Shown here: positions 1 to 7,715 of the stretch, piece after piece
Numbering within the stretch: the stretch's first letter is position 1
Layout of the letters: every line of letters begins with the position of its first letter
Virus record (IMG/VR): IMGVR_UViG_3300021961_000350
Span: 1 to 32,766 of that record
Strand: one strand, 5' to 3'
Origin: a virus
DNA length: 32,766 nt
Notes under the pieces: model-generated
What the model was told of the DNA's origin: nothing
Database searches by the model: none
What the model saw: the letters and a program-made list of their open reading frames with translations, nothing else
Position numbers and translations under genes: made by a program

Positions 1-31
1 TAGGTACATCATTTAGTTTGGGTAATGCCAT
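1..31 (-). CDS. 26: Baseplate hub protein, gp26-like (5' end only)
   Basis: Only the first ten codons are in the window, reading MALPKLNDVP on the minus strand; the gene runs off the left edge. Its ATG overlaps the stop codon of the preceding gene by one base (TAATG), the coupling used elsewhere here. A MALPKLN start is, as I remember it, typical of the gp26-like T4 baseplate hub family in marine T4-like phages, and the neighbouring tail-tube and gp4 genes fit that. With so few residues the family call rests on recall and context. No catalytic or binding feature can be seen. Confidence 0.5.
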   Translation of the reverse strand, partial: MALPKLNDVP

Positions 32-273
32 TATGCTCTCCTTTTCAATACTTCCCAAGCATCAACTTTTATAAATCGTTTGTTTGTTTCGTTTTTATTT
101 GGATTAGGTATAGTGATTTTTGCTTTTTTACCAGCATTAAATGCCTGCACTTGTGCTATAAATCTATCAATACTTTCTAACCATTCACTTCTATTTTTAT
201 TTAGAACTTTTTTATTATGATTATTACCACCACCAGAAGTTCTACTTGTTCTACTTCTTTTTCTTTTTGCCAT
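31..273 (-). CDS. Small basic protein of unknown function
   Basis: This codes for 80 residues. The first 25 are very basic and low in complexity (Lys, Arg, Ser, a Gly run and Asn), followed by a more ordered part with WLESIDRFIAQVQAF, which looks helical, and a PNPNKNETNK loop. There is no signal peptide or membrane segment. It lies one base after the tail-tube-like gene and overlaps the gp26-like start, so it is co-translated with baseplate and tail genes. The ATG has an AGGAA Shine-Dalgarno about 9 bases upstream. I believe small proteins like this occur at the same place in related marine phages, but no function is known to me. A role in tail assembly is inferred from position only. Confidence 0.6.
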   Translation of the reverse strand: MAKRKRSRTSRTSGGGNNHNKKVLNKNRSEWLESIDRFIAQVQAFNAGKKAKITIPNPNKNETNKRFIKVDAWEVLKRRA

Positions 274-274
274 A

Positions 275-970
275 TTATGTTCCTATTCCTAATCTAACTA
301 AACCACTTAATAGGTTTTGTTCAATTACTCTTGAGTTTTGATAACTTATTTGTACTGTCAATTCACCGATTACATTTTGGTCATTTGTTAAATCAATAGA
401 TTGTATTGTAGTAGGAAAAGCATTTTCTAATACAATAGTATAAACAGTATTACCATTAGGACCTAATATAATTTCAAATGGCCCTTTTTTTAATTCTTGA
501 TTTGTTATAGGTCTTTTTAATTGATGTATTTTTATATCTCTTTGATATTCTCTCTTATATCCTACTTCACCAGTTTGTTCGTTTACTATAGAACTTTTCC
601 AACCTTCAAAGAATTTCCTCACACCATAATCATTCAGTAAATAAAATGATAAAGTAACATCAGGAACTGCATAACCATAAGCAACTAAATCAGGTTGCAT
701 ACCAATTGTTCTTTCTCTAGTCATAATCTGTTTGCCTGGTATTGTTGCAGTTCTACACAATATATCTAATTCTCTTGATGTAGGATAATTATCGAGAAGT
801 CCAGGAATGTCTTGTCTAGTTGGAAATGGTATTGTAACTCCAAATAAGTCTGATATTCCAGGTATTCTTAATGCACCACTAAATGTTGGTATTTGAATAA
901 GAAACTGATTAGTTCTTGCTATTCCACCTTTACTGCTAATTAAACTCTTTAGTTCATCAACTCCTGCCAT
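275..970 (-). CDS. Tail-tube-fold protein, gp54/gp19-like baseplate tube protein
   Basis: This is a 231-residue protein of the T4 tail-tube (gp19) fold family. Family signs are LCRTATIPGKQI near residues 71-82, the following strand-rich segment ending LSFYLLNDYG, and a C-terminal part with ENAFPTTIQSIDL and VQISYQNSRV. Such proteins stack as rings; versions at the bottom of the tail (T4 gp54 and gp48) start polymerisation of the tube on the baseplate. Its place among gp26-like, gp4 and gp48 genes rather than next to a sheath gene argues for the baseplate initiator over the main tube subunit. The start overlaps the upstream stop (TAATG), with AGGAG about 12 bases before the ATG. The fold is fairly sure; which ring it makes is inference. 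Confidence 0.65.
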   Translation of the reverse strand: MAGVDELKSLISSKGGIARTNQFLIQIPTFSGALRIPGISDLFGVTIPFPTRQDIPGLLDNYPTSRELDILCRTATIPGKQIMTRERTIGMQPDLVAYGYAVPDVTLSFYLLNDYGVRKFFEGWKSSIVNEQTGEVGYKREYQRDIKIHQLKRPITNQELKKGPFEIILGPNGNTVYTIVLENAFPTTIQSIDLTNDQNVIGELTVQISYQNSRVIEQNLLSGLVRLGIGT

Positions 971-1554
971 TAAATCATTCTCCTACTTAACTTATATACA
1001 CTATTTGCATTTGCCTTTTCCCAACTAGCAGTCGGTAAAAATGTAGCAATTTCCCATTCAGTTGATGGAACTCTTGCGAATCTACTTTTTAAATGTTCTG
1101 TCAAATAACGTTTAAAACAAGGTTTAAAATATTTTAACTTTGATGCTCTTTGTAGCATTTCGTATGTGATTTGAAATCTTGTTGTATTATCATATTTTTT
1201 ATTGTTTGAATGTTCAAGTAATGCGTCTAAAAACTTGGCACGTAAATCCATAGGTAAGTAATGAAGATTAAGACCATAAAATCCTTTTTCAGCAGGACCA
1301 ACTATGATTGTAAGCGGAAATCTATCAAAGAATGGTAATGTATCTTTAGTCTTTGGGTCATAGAAAAACATATTCATAGTGCCAATCAACTGTCTATTTT
1401 TTAATTCCAAAGATTCATCTTTCATCAATTGATTACGATTGATGTTTCTCATATTACGCAGTTTGTTGGCAAACCAATCACGAGATTGTCGTGTTCGTGG
1501 TGTGATACCAGCACGAAATGCCTCTTGTTCTAGTGTTTGAAATAGATTACTCAT
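970..1554 (-). CDS. Conserved phage protein of unknown function, next to gene 4
   Basis: This 194-residue protein is soluble, basic at both ends and without membrane segments. The first 65 residues are helical and charged (LEQEAFRAGITPRTRQS, then an Arg/Asn-rich stretch). The middle has a strand-rich motif with FFYDPKTKDTLPFFDRFPL and GPAEKGFYGLNLHYLP, and the C-terminal third has YFKPCFKRYLTEH and WEIATFLPTA. I recall similar proteins beside gene 4 in marine T4-like phages, annotated only as hypothetical. It is transcribed with gp4 and the tail-tube gene, so a role in head completion or tail assembly is likely but unproven. A late-promoter-like box ends five bases before its ATG. Confidence 0.6.
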   Translation of the reverse strand: MSNLFQTLEQEAFRAGITPRTRQSRDWFANKLRNMRNINRNQLMKDESLELKNRQLIGTMNMFFYDPKTKDTLPFFDRFPLTIIVGPAEKGFYGLNLHYLPMDLRAKFLDALLEHSNNKKYDNTTRFQITYEMLQRASKLKYFKPCFKRYLTEHLKSRFARVPSTEWEIATFLPTASWEKANANSVYKLSRRMI

Positions 1555-1558
1555 AACT

Positions 1559-2059
1559 CTATTTATTCTTTTTATTTGGTTTTTTATAAGGTTTATATGG
1601 TTTTAATGTCTTTAATTTACCTGGCATTTTACTCATCAACTTCATCTCTTGTAGAGTCTTTTCTGTCCATACTTGAAACTCCCACCCTCTGTCTTTAGCA
1701 TAATTATCTGCCGCTTCCCACTTATTCATATTCTTGACATAAGTTAATGCTTCAGTCATATACTTTTTAGTCTTTGAAACTTTTGGCAGTTCAGTTTCTT
1801 TCTCTGGTTTGATTTCAACAAGTACAACTTTACCACTCTTATACTTAATCTTTAAGTCTACAAAGTATCTGTGGTATCGTTTATCGACTGCATAGAAGTA
1901 TGGTATGACTATTTCTTCACTAGACCATTCTCTTACATCATCATTTGTATCGCACCAGATGAACACTTTCAGTTCCCAACCAGAGCGAAATACCACATTT
2001 GTAAAGTCACCTTTATATTTCTTTGGGTTCTTTACTTTATATATTCCAGAATATGCCAT
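1559..2059 (-). CDS. 4: Head completion protein gp4, PD-(D/E)xK nuclease-like
   Basis: This 166-residue protein matches the gp4 head-completion family of T4 (about 150 residues): the MAYSGIYKVKNPKKYKGD start and FRSGWELKVFIWCD are typical. The sequence carries a PD-(D/E)xK nuclease pattern: Glu29 in the GWE helix, Asp68 in RYFVDLK, then Glu82-Ile-Lys84 in VEIK. In T4, gp4 acts on the filled head before tail joining and is thought to trim or process the DNA end. The C-terminus is a Lys/Pro-rich tail (KPYKPYKKPNKKNK) that could touch DNA. It is the first gene of the minus-strand group, and a late-type box lies upstream at 2090-2097. The family call is strong; nuclease activity is inferred from the motif. 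Confidence 0.8.
   Translation of the reverse strand: MAYSGIYKVKNPKKYKGDFTNVVFRSGWELKVFIWCDTNDDVREWSSEEIVIPYFYAVDKRYHRYFVDLKIKYKSGKVVLVEIKPEKETELPKVSKTKKYMTEALTYVKNMNKWEAADNYAKDRGWEFQVWTEKTLQEMKLMSKMPGKLKTLKPYKPYKKPNKKNK
1560..1567 (-). promoter_or_regulatory. Late-promoter-like box (AATAAATA), minus strand
   Basis: On the minus strand this reads AATAAATA, one mismatch from the T4 late promoter TATAAATA. It overlaps the stop codon of gene 4 and ends five bases before the ATG at 1554. A T4-type late start would fall at or next to that ATG, giving a leaderless message. The spacing and the trailing bases (ATAAATAG-NN-TTATG) match the site before gene 25. Confidence 0.35.
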
Positions 2060-2066
2060 ATTTTCA

Positions 2067-2074
2067 TATAAATA
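2067..2074 (+). promoter_or_regulatory. T4-type late promoter (TATAAATA) for gene 48 onward
   Basis: This is a perfect TATAAATA box in the 50-base gap between divergent genes 4 and 48. Expected transcription start is about position 2080, leaving a 30-base leader with an AGGAAT Shine-Dalgarno before the ATG at 2110. It would drive the plus-strand tail-cap, hub and wedge genes late in infection through the phage late sigma factor. Confidence 0.75.
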
Positions 2075-2089
2075 AAACTAAATTAAAAC

Positions 2090-2097
2090 TATTTATT
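2090..2097 (-). promoter_or_regulatory. Late-promoter-like box (AATAAATA) for gene 4, minus strand
   Basis: Read on the minus strand this is AATAAATA followed by G, one mismatch from the late consensus. It sits 30 bases upstream of the gp4 ATG and faces away from the box at 2067-2074; the two transcripts would overlap by a few bases at their 5' ends. It is a reasonable candidate for driving the minus-strand group. Confidence 0.45.
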
Positions 2098-2109
2098 ACA
2101 GGAATAGAA

Positions 2110-3294
2110 ATGGCGAATTACGCAATACAAAGTGCACCAGAATTTTTAAATTTTCCTTTAGAGAAACAAGATAGGTATAGAGCAAGAATTAAGTTTGAAC
2201 CTATAAGAATGGAAGAAGTTACTTTTATAGGGAAAGATAAGGCAAAGGCCCAGTTAAGTTATAGTTGGGAAGAAGTTAGAGATTTAGGTGCTAGAATATC
2301 AAGTGGACTTGTTGGTTTTCTCGGTGATGCTATTTTTGGTGATGACAACGCAACTGATGAACAAAAAAAAGTTATCGATGCCGAAAGAAATAGAGCAAGT
2401 GTTATAAGAGAAGGTATTGTTACAGGTTCAAAAGATTTAGTCAGAAGTCAACCTATAGTAAGAACTAGAAAATATTGTTATCTTTATATGCCAACAGGTA
2501 TACAATTTAACGACCAAGTGAATGTTAAAAATGCAAATATAGGATTAACAGGAGCGGCCGCAATGAGTGCCGCAAGAAATCTAGGTTTGCCAAGTGATAT
2601 AGGGGCCGCAGGAAGTCTTCTTGCTACAACTTTTGGTACAGCACTATCAACTGTTTTTGATGTTGCTGACAATCCAGCGGCATTCGCGGCAATTGCGGCA
2701 AAGACTGCTCAAACACTTGATTTTGCAAATCTTGTTGGTGGTGAAAACATTGCCGCAGGTATACAATTAGCATCACAAGTTGTGGCAAATCCTGTAACTC
2801 GTGCTATATTTGATAACGTACCTTTGCGTATATTTACATTTCAGTTTAAATTTATTCCTTTGTCACCTAGAGAATCAGAAGAAATTGAGAAGATTATATA
2901 TTATTTTAGAAGTGAAATGTTTCCAGAAGCATTAACTTTTACAACTTCTGGACTTCCATTTGGTTTTAAATTTCCAAGTATGTTTGATGTCAGACTACAA
3001 TATGGAATGAGTAATAATGCAGGAACAAGTACATACAGAGTTCTTCCTAATACTGATATTTTACCATGTTATTTGATAAACATTCAACACAATTATAACC
3101 CATCTGCTATGTCATTTCATAAAGGTGGTAAACCTACAGAAGTTGATATGTCTTTAACTTTTATGGAATACAGACCTCTTGTTAAACAAGACATAGAAGA
3201 TTTTGGTAAAAAAGGAAATGTAGGCCCATACAAGATAGAAGACGGCGAAGAAATTATAAGTTTTATTCCGCAACAAAATAGGGTAGAGGAATGA
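2110..3294 (+). CDS. 48: Baseplate tail-tube cap, gp48-like
   Basis: This codes for 394 residues from the ATG at 2110. An upstream in-frame start at 2023 is rejected because it lies ahead of the late promoter and inside gene 4. The start (MANYAIQSAPEFLNFPL) and the C-terminal segment FQFKFIPLSPRESEEIEKII, followed by FRSEMFPE, are marks of the gp48/gp54 tail-tube junction family. In T4, gp48 sits on the hub and gp54 follows it to begin the tube. The middle (about residues 140-240) is a long Ala/Gly-rich stretch with many Ala-Ala pairs, possibly an exposed loop or helix absent from T4. It overlaps gene 53 by four bases (ATGA). T4 gp48 has 364 residues. Confidence 0.7.
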   Translation: MANYAIQSAPEFLNFPLEKQDRYRARIKFEPIRMEEVTFIGKDKAKAQLSYSWEEVRDLGARISSGLVGFLGDAIFGDDNATDEQKKVIDAERNRASVIREGIVTGSKDLVRSQPIVRTRKYCYLYMPTGIQFNDQVNVKNANIGLTGAAAMSAARNLGLPSDIGAAGSLLATTFGTALSTVFDVADNPAAFAAIAAKTAQTLDFANLVGGENIAAGIQLASQVVANPVTRAIFDNVPLRIFTFQFKFIPLSPRESEEIEKIIYYFRSEMFPEALTFTTSGLPFGFKFPSMFDVRLQYGMSNNAGTSTYRVLPNTDILPCYLINIQHNYNPSAMSFHKGGKPTEVDMSLTFMEYRPLVKQDIEDFGKKGNVGPYKIEDGEEIISFIPQQNRVEE

Positions 3295-4058
3295 GTTATT
3301 TTAGAAATTTCAATACAATTAATTACAGATTTGGCAATAATGAAAACGCAGTAGCATTTCCAGAACTGTCAATATATTCTTCAGTCATTGACCAAATTAA
3401 AGATAATATAACATCATATCAAGAATACACTATCCTTGAAAATATGAGACCTGACCAAGTATCATATGAATTATATGGTTCTACTGATTATTATTGGACA
3501 TTCTTTTTACTTAACGATAATATTCGTGAACAAGGTTGGCCTTTAAGTGAAGTCGAATTGCTTGAACAATGTAAACGAGATTTTTCAGGAACAACTTTAG
3601 TTACTGCAGATGATTTAGTAACAGATAAAACAACTGCTACAGGTTCAGTCAGAGATAAAATAGTAGTTGGTTCAACTATTCAAGGTCAAACATCTGGCAT
3701 AACAGGTTTAGTAACTAAAAGACGTTTAGATTTGGGTCAAGTTGTTATAGAAGGAACAAAGTCTTTTACACAAGGCGAAACAATATTATTATCAACTGAT
3801 GTTAATGTAAGTTTTACTGCGACAACAGTTGTTGCAGAATATTTAGCAACACACCATTGGGAAAATGCAAGTGGTGAATATGTAGATTTAATAAATGCAA
3901 ATGGTGTTGTTGATATAACAGGTGGCGCAAGTAATACTGCAATAACAAATTATGATAGATACATTCGTTCTAATAATTTACTAAAAGAAATTAAAGTTAT
4001 AAAACCTAATGTAATAAGTCAAATATACAACGCACTACAAACATCAATTAGGGTTTAA
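3291..4058 (+). CDS. 53: Baseplate wedge protein gp53
   Basis: This 255-residue protein opens with MSYFRNFNTINYRFGN, and residues 35-85 have ENMRPDQVSYELYGSTDYYW followed by TFFLLNDNIREQGWPLS, both strong marks of gp53, which clamps the wedge core (gp25-gp6-gp7) to the hub. T4 gp53 is 196 residues; the extra length comes from a Gly/Thr-rich beta insert at about residues 105-185 containing GSTIQGQTSGITG and FTQGETILL. After the insert the chain returns to a wedge-like ending with HHWENASGEYVD and INAYDRYIRS-type sequence. A related insert is seen in gp8 and in the 1220-residue protein. The gene overlaps gene 48 by four bases and is followed two bases later by the hub gene. Confidence 0.85.
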   Translation: MSYFRNFNTINYRFGNNENAVAFPELSIYSSVIDQIKDNITSYQEYTILENMRPDQVSYELYGSTDYYWTFFLLNDNIREQGWPLSEVELLEQCKRDFSGTTLVTADDLVTDKTTATGSVRDKIVVGSTIQGQTSGITGLVTKRRLDLGQVVIEGTKSFTQGETILLSTDVNVSFTATTVVAEYLATHHWENASGEYVDLINANGVVDITGGASNTAITNYDRYIRSNNLLKEIKVIKPNVISQIYNALQTSIRV

Positions 4059-4060
4059 TT

Positions 4061-5509
4061 ATGCCTAATTATCAAAATGAAGGTTCTTCTTATAAATTAT
4101 TGTCTGCTTTGTTGACAAGCGAAAGGATATCTCCTTATCAATATGAAATAGCAAACTGTGTGTCAGACATTAACATTTACGAAGATATTAATAGACCTTT
4201 TCTTACAGGTAAAATTGCATTTTCTGATTTTAATGATGTTATTAATAAAATTTCTTTTAGTGGTGATGAAAAGATAAAATTAACATTAAGAAAATCTGAT
4301 ACAAATGCTGAAGATATAGTTAGAACATTTAATCTTGATTATATTATAGAATCTAAAGAAGTAAATAATAATTCTGCTGAAGTTTATGTTTTTCACATGG
4401 TTGAAGATGTTGAGTATGAATCTAATATAAAAAATGTTAACAAATATTATGAAGGCAAACCATCAGAGATTATTCAAAACATAATCAATGATTATATACC
4501 TAATAGAGTTTTTGTTAATGTTAGTCCTAATCACGAATCAGATAATATTCTTAAAGTAATAATACCTAATTTAAACCCTTTAGAAGCAATAAATTGGGTT
4601 TGCAAAAAAGCAAACTCAGATGATGGTTTGCCTTTCTTTTGTTTTACAACACTTTTAGGTGGAGGAACAAATAACAATTATTTCATATATTATATTAATT
4701 TAAAGTGGCTTTTATTACAAGGTGTTCTTAATAAAGAACCTTACACATATACACAATCTTCTTTAACAAAAAATTCAAATGAATATGGTAACCCTGGTGA
4801 AAGACAAATAATAAATCAAAGATATCAAATATTAGATTATAAAGATACAAGTTCTGATGACTTACGAACTCTTATATCTGAAGGAATGATTGGTTCAACA
4901 CACAGATTTGTTGATATTATAAACGGCGAAGAAAATAAAGTTAGACAAAATATAGGTTATAGTTTAGTAAGATTACAACAATTAGGATTATTATCTGATG
5001 ACTATTTAGGTTACACATATAATATTGCTTCTCGACAAGATAACATATTACTTGCAGAAAAAGAATCTGCAAAAATCTATAATTACCCTTCATTGAAACC
5101 TTATGAAATAGGATTTTCAAATCAAACTTCTATGGTTGAAGAAAGAGATGGTGGTTCTTACGGACTGAAAGTCAATTCTACTGCAATTTTGTATTTGCTT
5201 TACAAAAGAAAAATGACAATTACTTTAGAAGGTGCAAACTTTATAGGAACAAATGTCAACAGAACAGTCGGTAACTTGATAAACATAGCATTTATAAAAC
5301 CAGACCATAGTGATAATTCTAAAAGTGATTATGATAAAAGAAAATCAGGAAGACAGATAATAACAAAGGCCGTACATATGTTTAAACAAAATGATTATCA
5401 TATTGGTTTAGATATTTGTAAATTAGAATCAATTAAAAAGTCTCCATCAAGTCCTGCACAAGATGTAATAGATGCTTTACAGTTTTTTGAAGGAATAACT
5501 ACCGTATGA
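4061..5509 (+). CDS. Baseplate hub protein, gp27-like
   Basis: This 482-residue protein lies between gp53 and the gp5 head, where marine T4-like phages keep their hub gene. The N-terminal half has the order expected of a gp27/gpD hub: a beta domain beginning near YQYEIANCVSDINIYEDINRPFLTGKIAF, a VFHMVEDVEYES segment and an EGKPSEIIQNIINDYI segment resembling the region in hub proteins that binds the spike. T4 gp27 has 391 residues and forms the trimeric socket for gp5. The C-terminal quarter has VNRTVGNLINIAFIKP and YHIGLDICKLESIKKS. It starts two bases after gene 53 and overlaps gene 5 by four bases. The identification is by context and fold pattern, not close similarity. Confidence 0.55.
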   Translation: MPNYQNEGSSYKLLSALLTSERISPYQYEIANCVSDINIYEDINRPFLTGKIAFSDFNDVINKISFSGDEKIKLTLRKSDTNAEDIVRTFNLDYIIESKEVNNNSAEVYVFHMVEDVEYESNIKNVNKYYEGKPSEIIQNIINDYIPNRVFVNVSPNHESDNILKVIIPNLNPLEAINWVCKKANSDDGLPFFCFTTLLGGGTNNNYFIYYINLKWLLLQGVLNKEPYTYTQSSLTKNSNEYGNPGERQIINQRYQILDYKDTSSDDLRTLISEGMIGSTHRFVDIINGEENKVRQNIGYSLVRLQQLGLLSDDYLGYTYNIASRQDNILLAEKESAKIYNYPSLKPYEIGFSNQTSMVEERDGGSYGLKVNSTAILYLLYKRKMTITLEGANFIGTNVNRTVGNLINIAFIKPDHSDNSKSDYDKRKSGRQIITKAVHMFKQNDYHIGLDICKLESIKKSPSSPAQDVIDALQFFEGITTV

Positions 5510-6462
5510 TACCTACAGTTAATACAAAATATTATGGTAATAATTTTAAATCGTTTTATGGTAAAGTCATAAACGTTAATGACCCTTTACAACTTGGTAG
5601 AGTTCAAGTGCGTATTTATGGTGTGCATACAGAAAACGAAGTTGATATACCGACAAAAGCATTACCATGGGCGTCTGTTGTTTTACCTACAACTGAAGGT
5701 GGTGTGTCTGGTATAGGATTAAATAGTGGACTAAAACCTTTCTCGACAGTTTACGGTGTATTTGCAGATGGTGAAAACGCACAAGAACCATTAGTATTAG
5801 GTAGTGTTCCTAGTTATCAAAGAGACCCTCTTATGAAAGACACTAGTTTTAATTTTAATATTGGAACACACGATTTTAGAGTGCCTACAAGAAAACCTGA
5901 TAATTTAAAAACTCCTGATGATATTGATGAGCAACTTCTTATTGGTGATAGTAATATTGAAAAAGCATGGAATTGGTTTAGAAGTAAAGATGGTGGTGAA
6001 TATTCTACAGTTTCAACTGCAGGCATAATAGGTAATCTATGGGTAGAAAGTTTTGCCAGTATTAACAATAATGATTTAAATCCTTCTGCTATTCAAGGCG
6101 GGGGTGGACCTGGTCGTTATCTTGCACAATGGGAAATTGGTAGCGATAGATACAATGAATTAGAAGAAAGGTCTGCAGGTATACCTATAACATCTATGTA
6201 TGCTCAATTAAGATTTATTTCATATGAACTTGATAAATATCCATACTTTGGAAAAGCAAGACTTGTACAAGCAAGAACACCAGAAGAGGCGTCAGATATA
6301 TTCATGGTTTTATATGAAAGACCTAAAAATTATAACGGACCATTACCAAAACCAAGGTCTTTAGGTGGTACTGGACCAGATGATTATATACCGTTAAGAT
6401 ATTCTTCTGCTATTGAAAGAAGAGAAACATCTAGAGATATTTTTAACAACTTTACTTCGTGA
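5506..6462 (+). CDS. 5: Baseplate hub tail lysozyme: gp5 OB-fold plus lysozyme domain
   Basis: This 318-residue protein has two domains. Residues 8-105 are the gp5-type OB fold (FYGKVINVNDPLQLGRVQVRI, then PLVLGSVPSYQRD), which docks into the hub. Residues 148-310 look like the Phage_lysozyme2 family: AGIIGNLWVESF with Glu181 as the likely catalytic residue, NPSAIQGGGGPGRYLAQWE and DRYNELE. It would cut peptidoglycan as the tail crosses the periplasm. T4 gp5 instead carries a T4-lysozyme domain and ends in a beta-helix; here the helix is missing and is supplied by the gene at 7715. The start overlaps the hub gene by four bases (ATGA). Residues 106-147 form a Pro/Asp-rich linker. Confidence 0.8.
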   Translation: MIPTVNTKYYGNNFKSFYGKVINVNDPLQLGRVQVRIYGVHTENEVDIPTKALPWASVVLPTTEGGVSGIGLNSGLKPFSTVYGVFADGENAQEPLVLGSVPSYQRDPLMKDTSFNFNIGTHDFRVPTRKPDNLKTPDDIDEQLLIGDSNIEKAWNWFRSKDGGEYSTVSTAGIIGNLWVESFASINNNDLNPSAIQGGGGPGRYLAQWEIGSDRYNELEERSAGIPITSMYAQLRFISYELDKYPYFGKARLVQARTPEEASDIFMVLYERPKNYNGPLPKPRSLGGTGPDDYIPLRYSSAIERRETSRDIFNNFTS

Positions 6463-6467
6463 GTATT

Positions 6468-7715
6468 ATGTCATTAAATAGTACATTAAGAACAATTGCA
6501 AATAAAGTAAACTTACCTGAGTTGGCAAATAAGGCCACACAGTCTATACTTAACTTTCGTTCTTTATTTCAATCAGACGGTAAAGAAGTTGGTGATATTG
6601 TAGAAGGTTTTGAAATAATTGCAGACGAAGGTTTAGGCACGAAGAAAGAAACACTTGTTCCTATTGTAGGTCGACTAACTGAAAATGCAGGAATTAGTCT
6701 TAAGTCTACATCATCACGAAAAAGTGATATTAGTACAATTACAGGCCAGACAGTCGTTGATGGTTTCTTACATTCATCTATATCAAATGTAAATACATTA
6801 GGTATAAACAATACTCTTAGTGCATTGTCAAGTGATGCTAGTAGTATCAATAAACTTATTTCTAATCTTGCAGGTGGTAATATAAGTGATATTATATTAG
6901 ATAATACTTCTGCTGAAGGTATTGCCAAAGAATTTGTCAAAGAATTTTCTAATATATCAGATGCAAGTGGTGATTTAATAAGTTTGATACAATCAGAATT
7001 AGGAACAAATGTTGTAAGTTCTGTTACAGGCGATACTAATATAAAATCAATACTACAAAACAAATTAGGCACACAATTTAAATCATCTGAATTATCAAAT
7101 AATAATATTATAGTTAACTCTTCAGGAACATTTAGTGGTGCGTCTACACCAGATGATTATCAGTTTACTTATGTAAATACAGTTGAAGAATTGATGTTAG
7201 AGTTTAGAAACTCTACAAGAGATTTCTCTCAAATTATTGTTGAATATACAGGTGAATATGTAGACGATAATTTTGACGCAAAAGATTTTCAAACATTATA
7301 TTCAAACACAAGTGAATGGGATGGAATACCATATCACTATCTTGTAAGAAAAGATGGTAGAATACAAAGAGGTAGACCACTTGATATTGAAACTGTTTAT
7401 GTAGGCGGTGATATAAATTATTCTAAGTCAATTGTCGTAGCAATCCCAGGTGGTTATGATGTTCCTGAAGGAACTGAAAGAGCAAAGAAGTCTGTTAATA
7501 GTTCAACAACAAGCAGTTGGTATTGGTTTAATACATTGTTAGATGTTGCATACACAATGTTCCCAGGCATACAAGTTTATGCGTCAACAGAATTAAGTAA
7601 CACTGGTTGGTCTGCAGATGCATACATTGAGAGTTTATTTGGTAAAAGAAATAATATACAACCATCATCTAGTGCTGTAACAAGAAGCACTTTAGTTAGT
7701 ACGGAACCAGAATAA
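6468..7715 (+). CDS. Hub-associated protein with amidase-like domain lacking zinc ligands
   Basis: This codes for 415 residues from the ATG at 6468; a GTG at 6459, overlapping the lysozyme stop, is also possible but has no visible Shine-Dalgarno. Residues 1-215 are Ser/Asn-rich and look helical or fibrous. Residues 235-395 resemble an N-acetylmuramoyl-L-alanine amidase of the Amidase_2/T7-lysozyme type: QIIVEYTG, then IPYHYLVRKDGRIQRGRPLD, VVAIPGGYD, and an ending TELSNTGWSADAYIESLFG. In active members the first strand ends in a zinc-binding His, and the last motif supplies another His and a Cys or Asp; here those positions read Glu/Tyr, Tyr/Ala/Ser and Trp. It may bind cell wall without cutting, or be structural only. 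It lies between lysozyme and spike genes. Confidence 0.55.
   Translation: MSLNSTLRTIANKVNLPELANKATQSILNFRSLFQSDGKEVGDIVEGFEIIADEGLGTKKETLVPIVGRLTENAGISLKSTSSRKSDISTITGQTVVDGFLHSSISNVNTLGINNTLSALSSDASSINKLISNLAGGNISDIILDNTSAEGIAKEFVKEFSNISDASGDLISLIQSELGTNVVSSVTGDTNIKSILQNKLGTQFKSSELSNNNIIVNSSGTFSGASTPDDYQFTYVNTVEELMLEFRNSTRDFSQIIVEYTGEYVDDNFDAKDFQTLYSNTSEWDGIPYHYLVRKDGRIQRGRPLDIETVYVGGDINYSKSIVVAIPGGYDVPEGTERAKKSVNSSTTSSWYWFNTLLDVAYTMFPGIQVYASTELSNTGWSADAYIESLFGKRNNIQPSSSAVTRSTLVSTEPE

Noticed and set aside
2023-2109. Upstream in-frame extension of gene 48
   Set aside because: The extension overlaps the start of gene 4, lies ahead of and across the late promoter, and its residues do not match the family; the ATG at 2110 has AGGAAT before it.
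2554-2561. NotI-type GCGGCCGC sequences (also at 9699) as signs of cloning
   Set aside because: Both are in-frame Ala-Ala-Ala codons that fit the genome-wide avoidance of GCWGC, so they need no artificial origin.
6569-7072. Open frame of 167 codons on the minus strand
   Set aside because: It is antisense to the Ser/Asn-rich half of the amidase-like gene, has no start signals and a composition that mirrors the sense strand.
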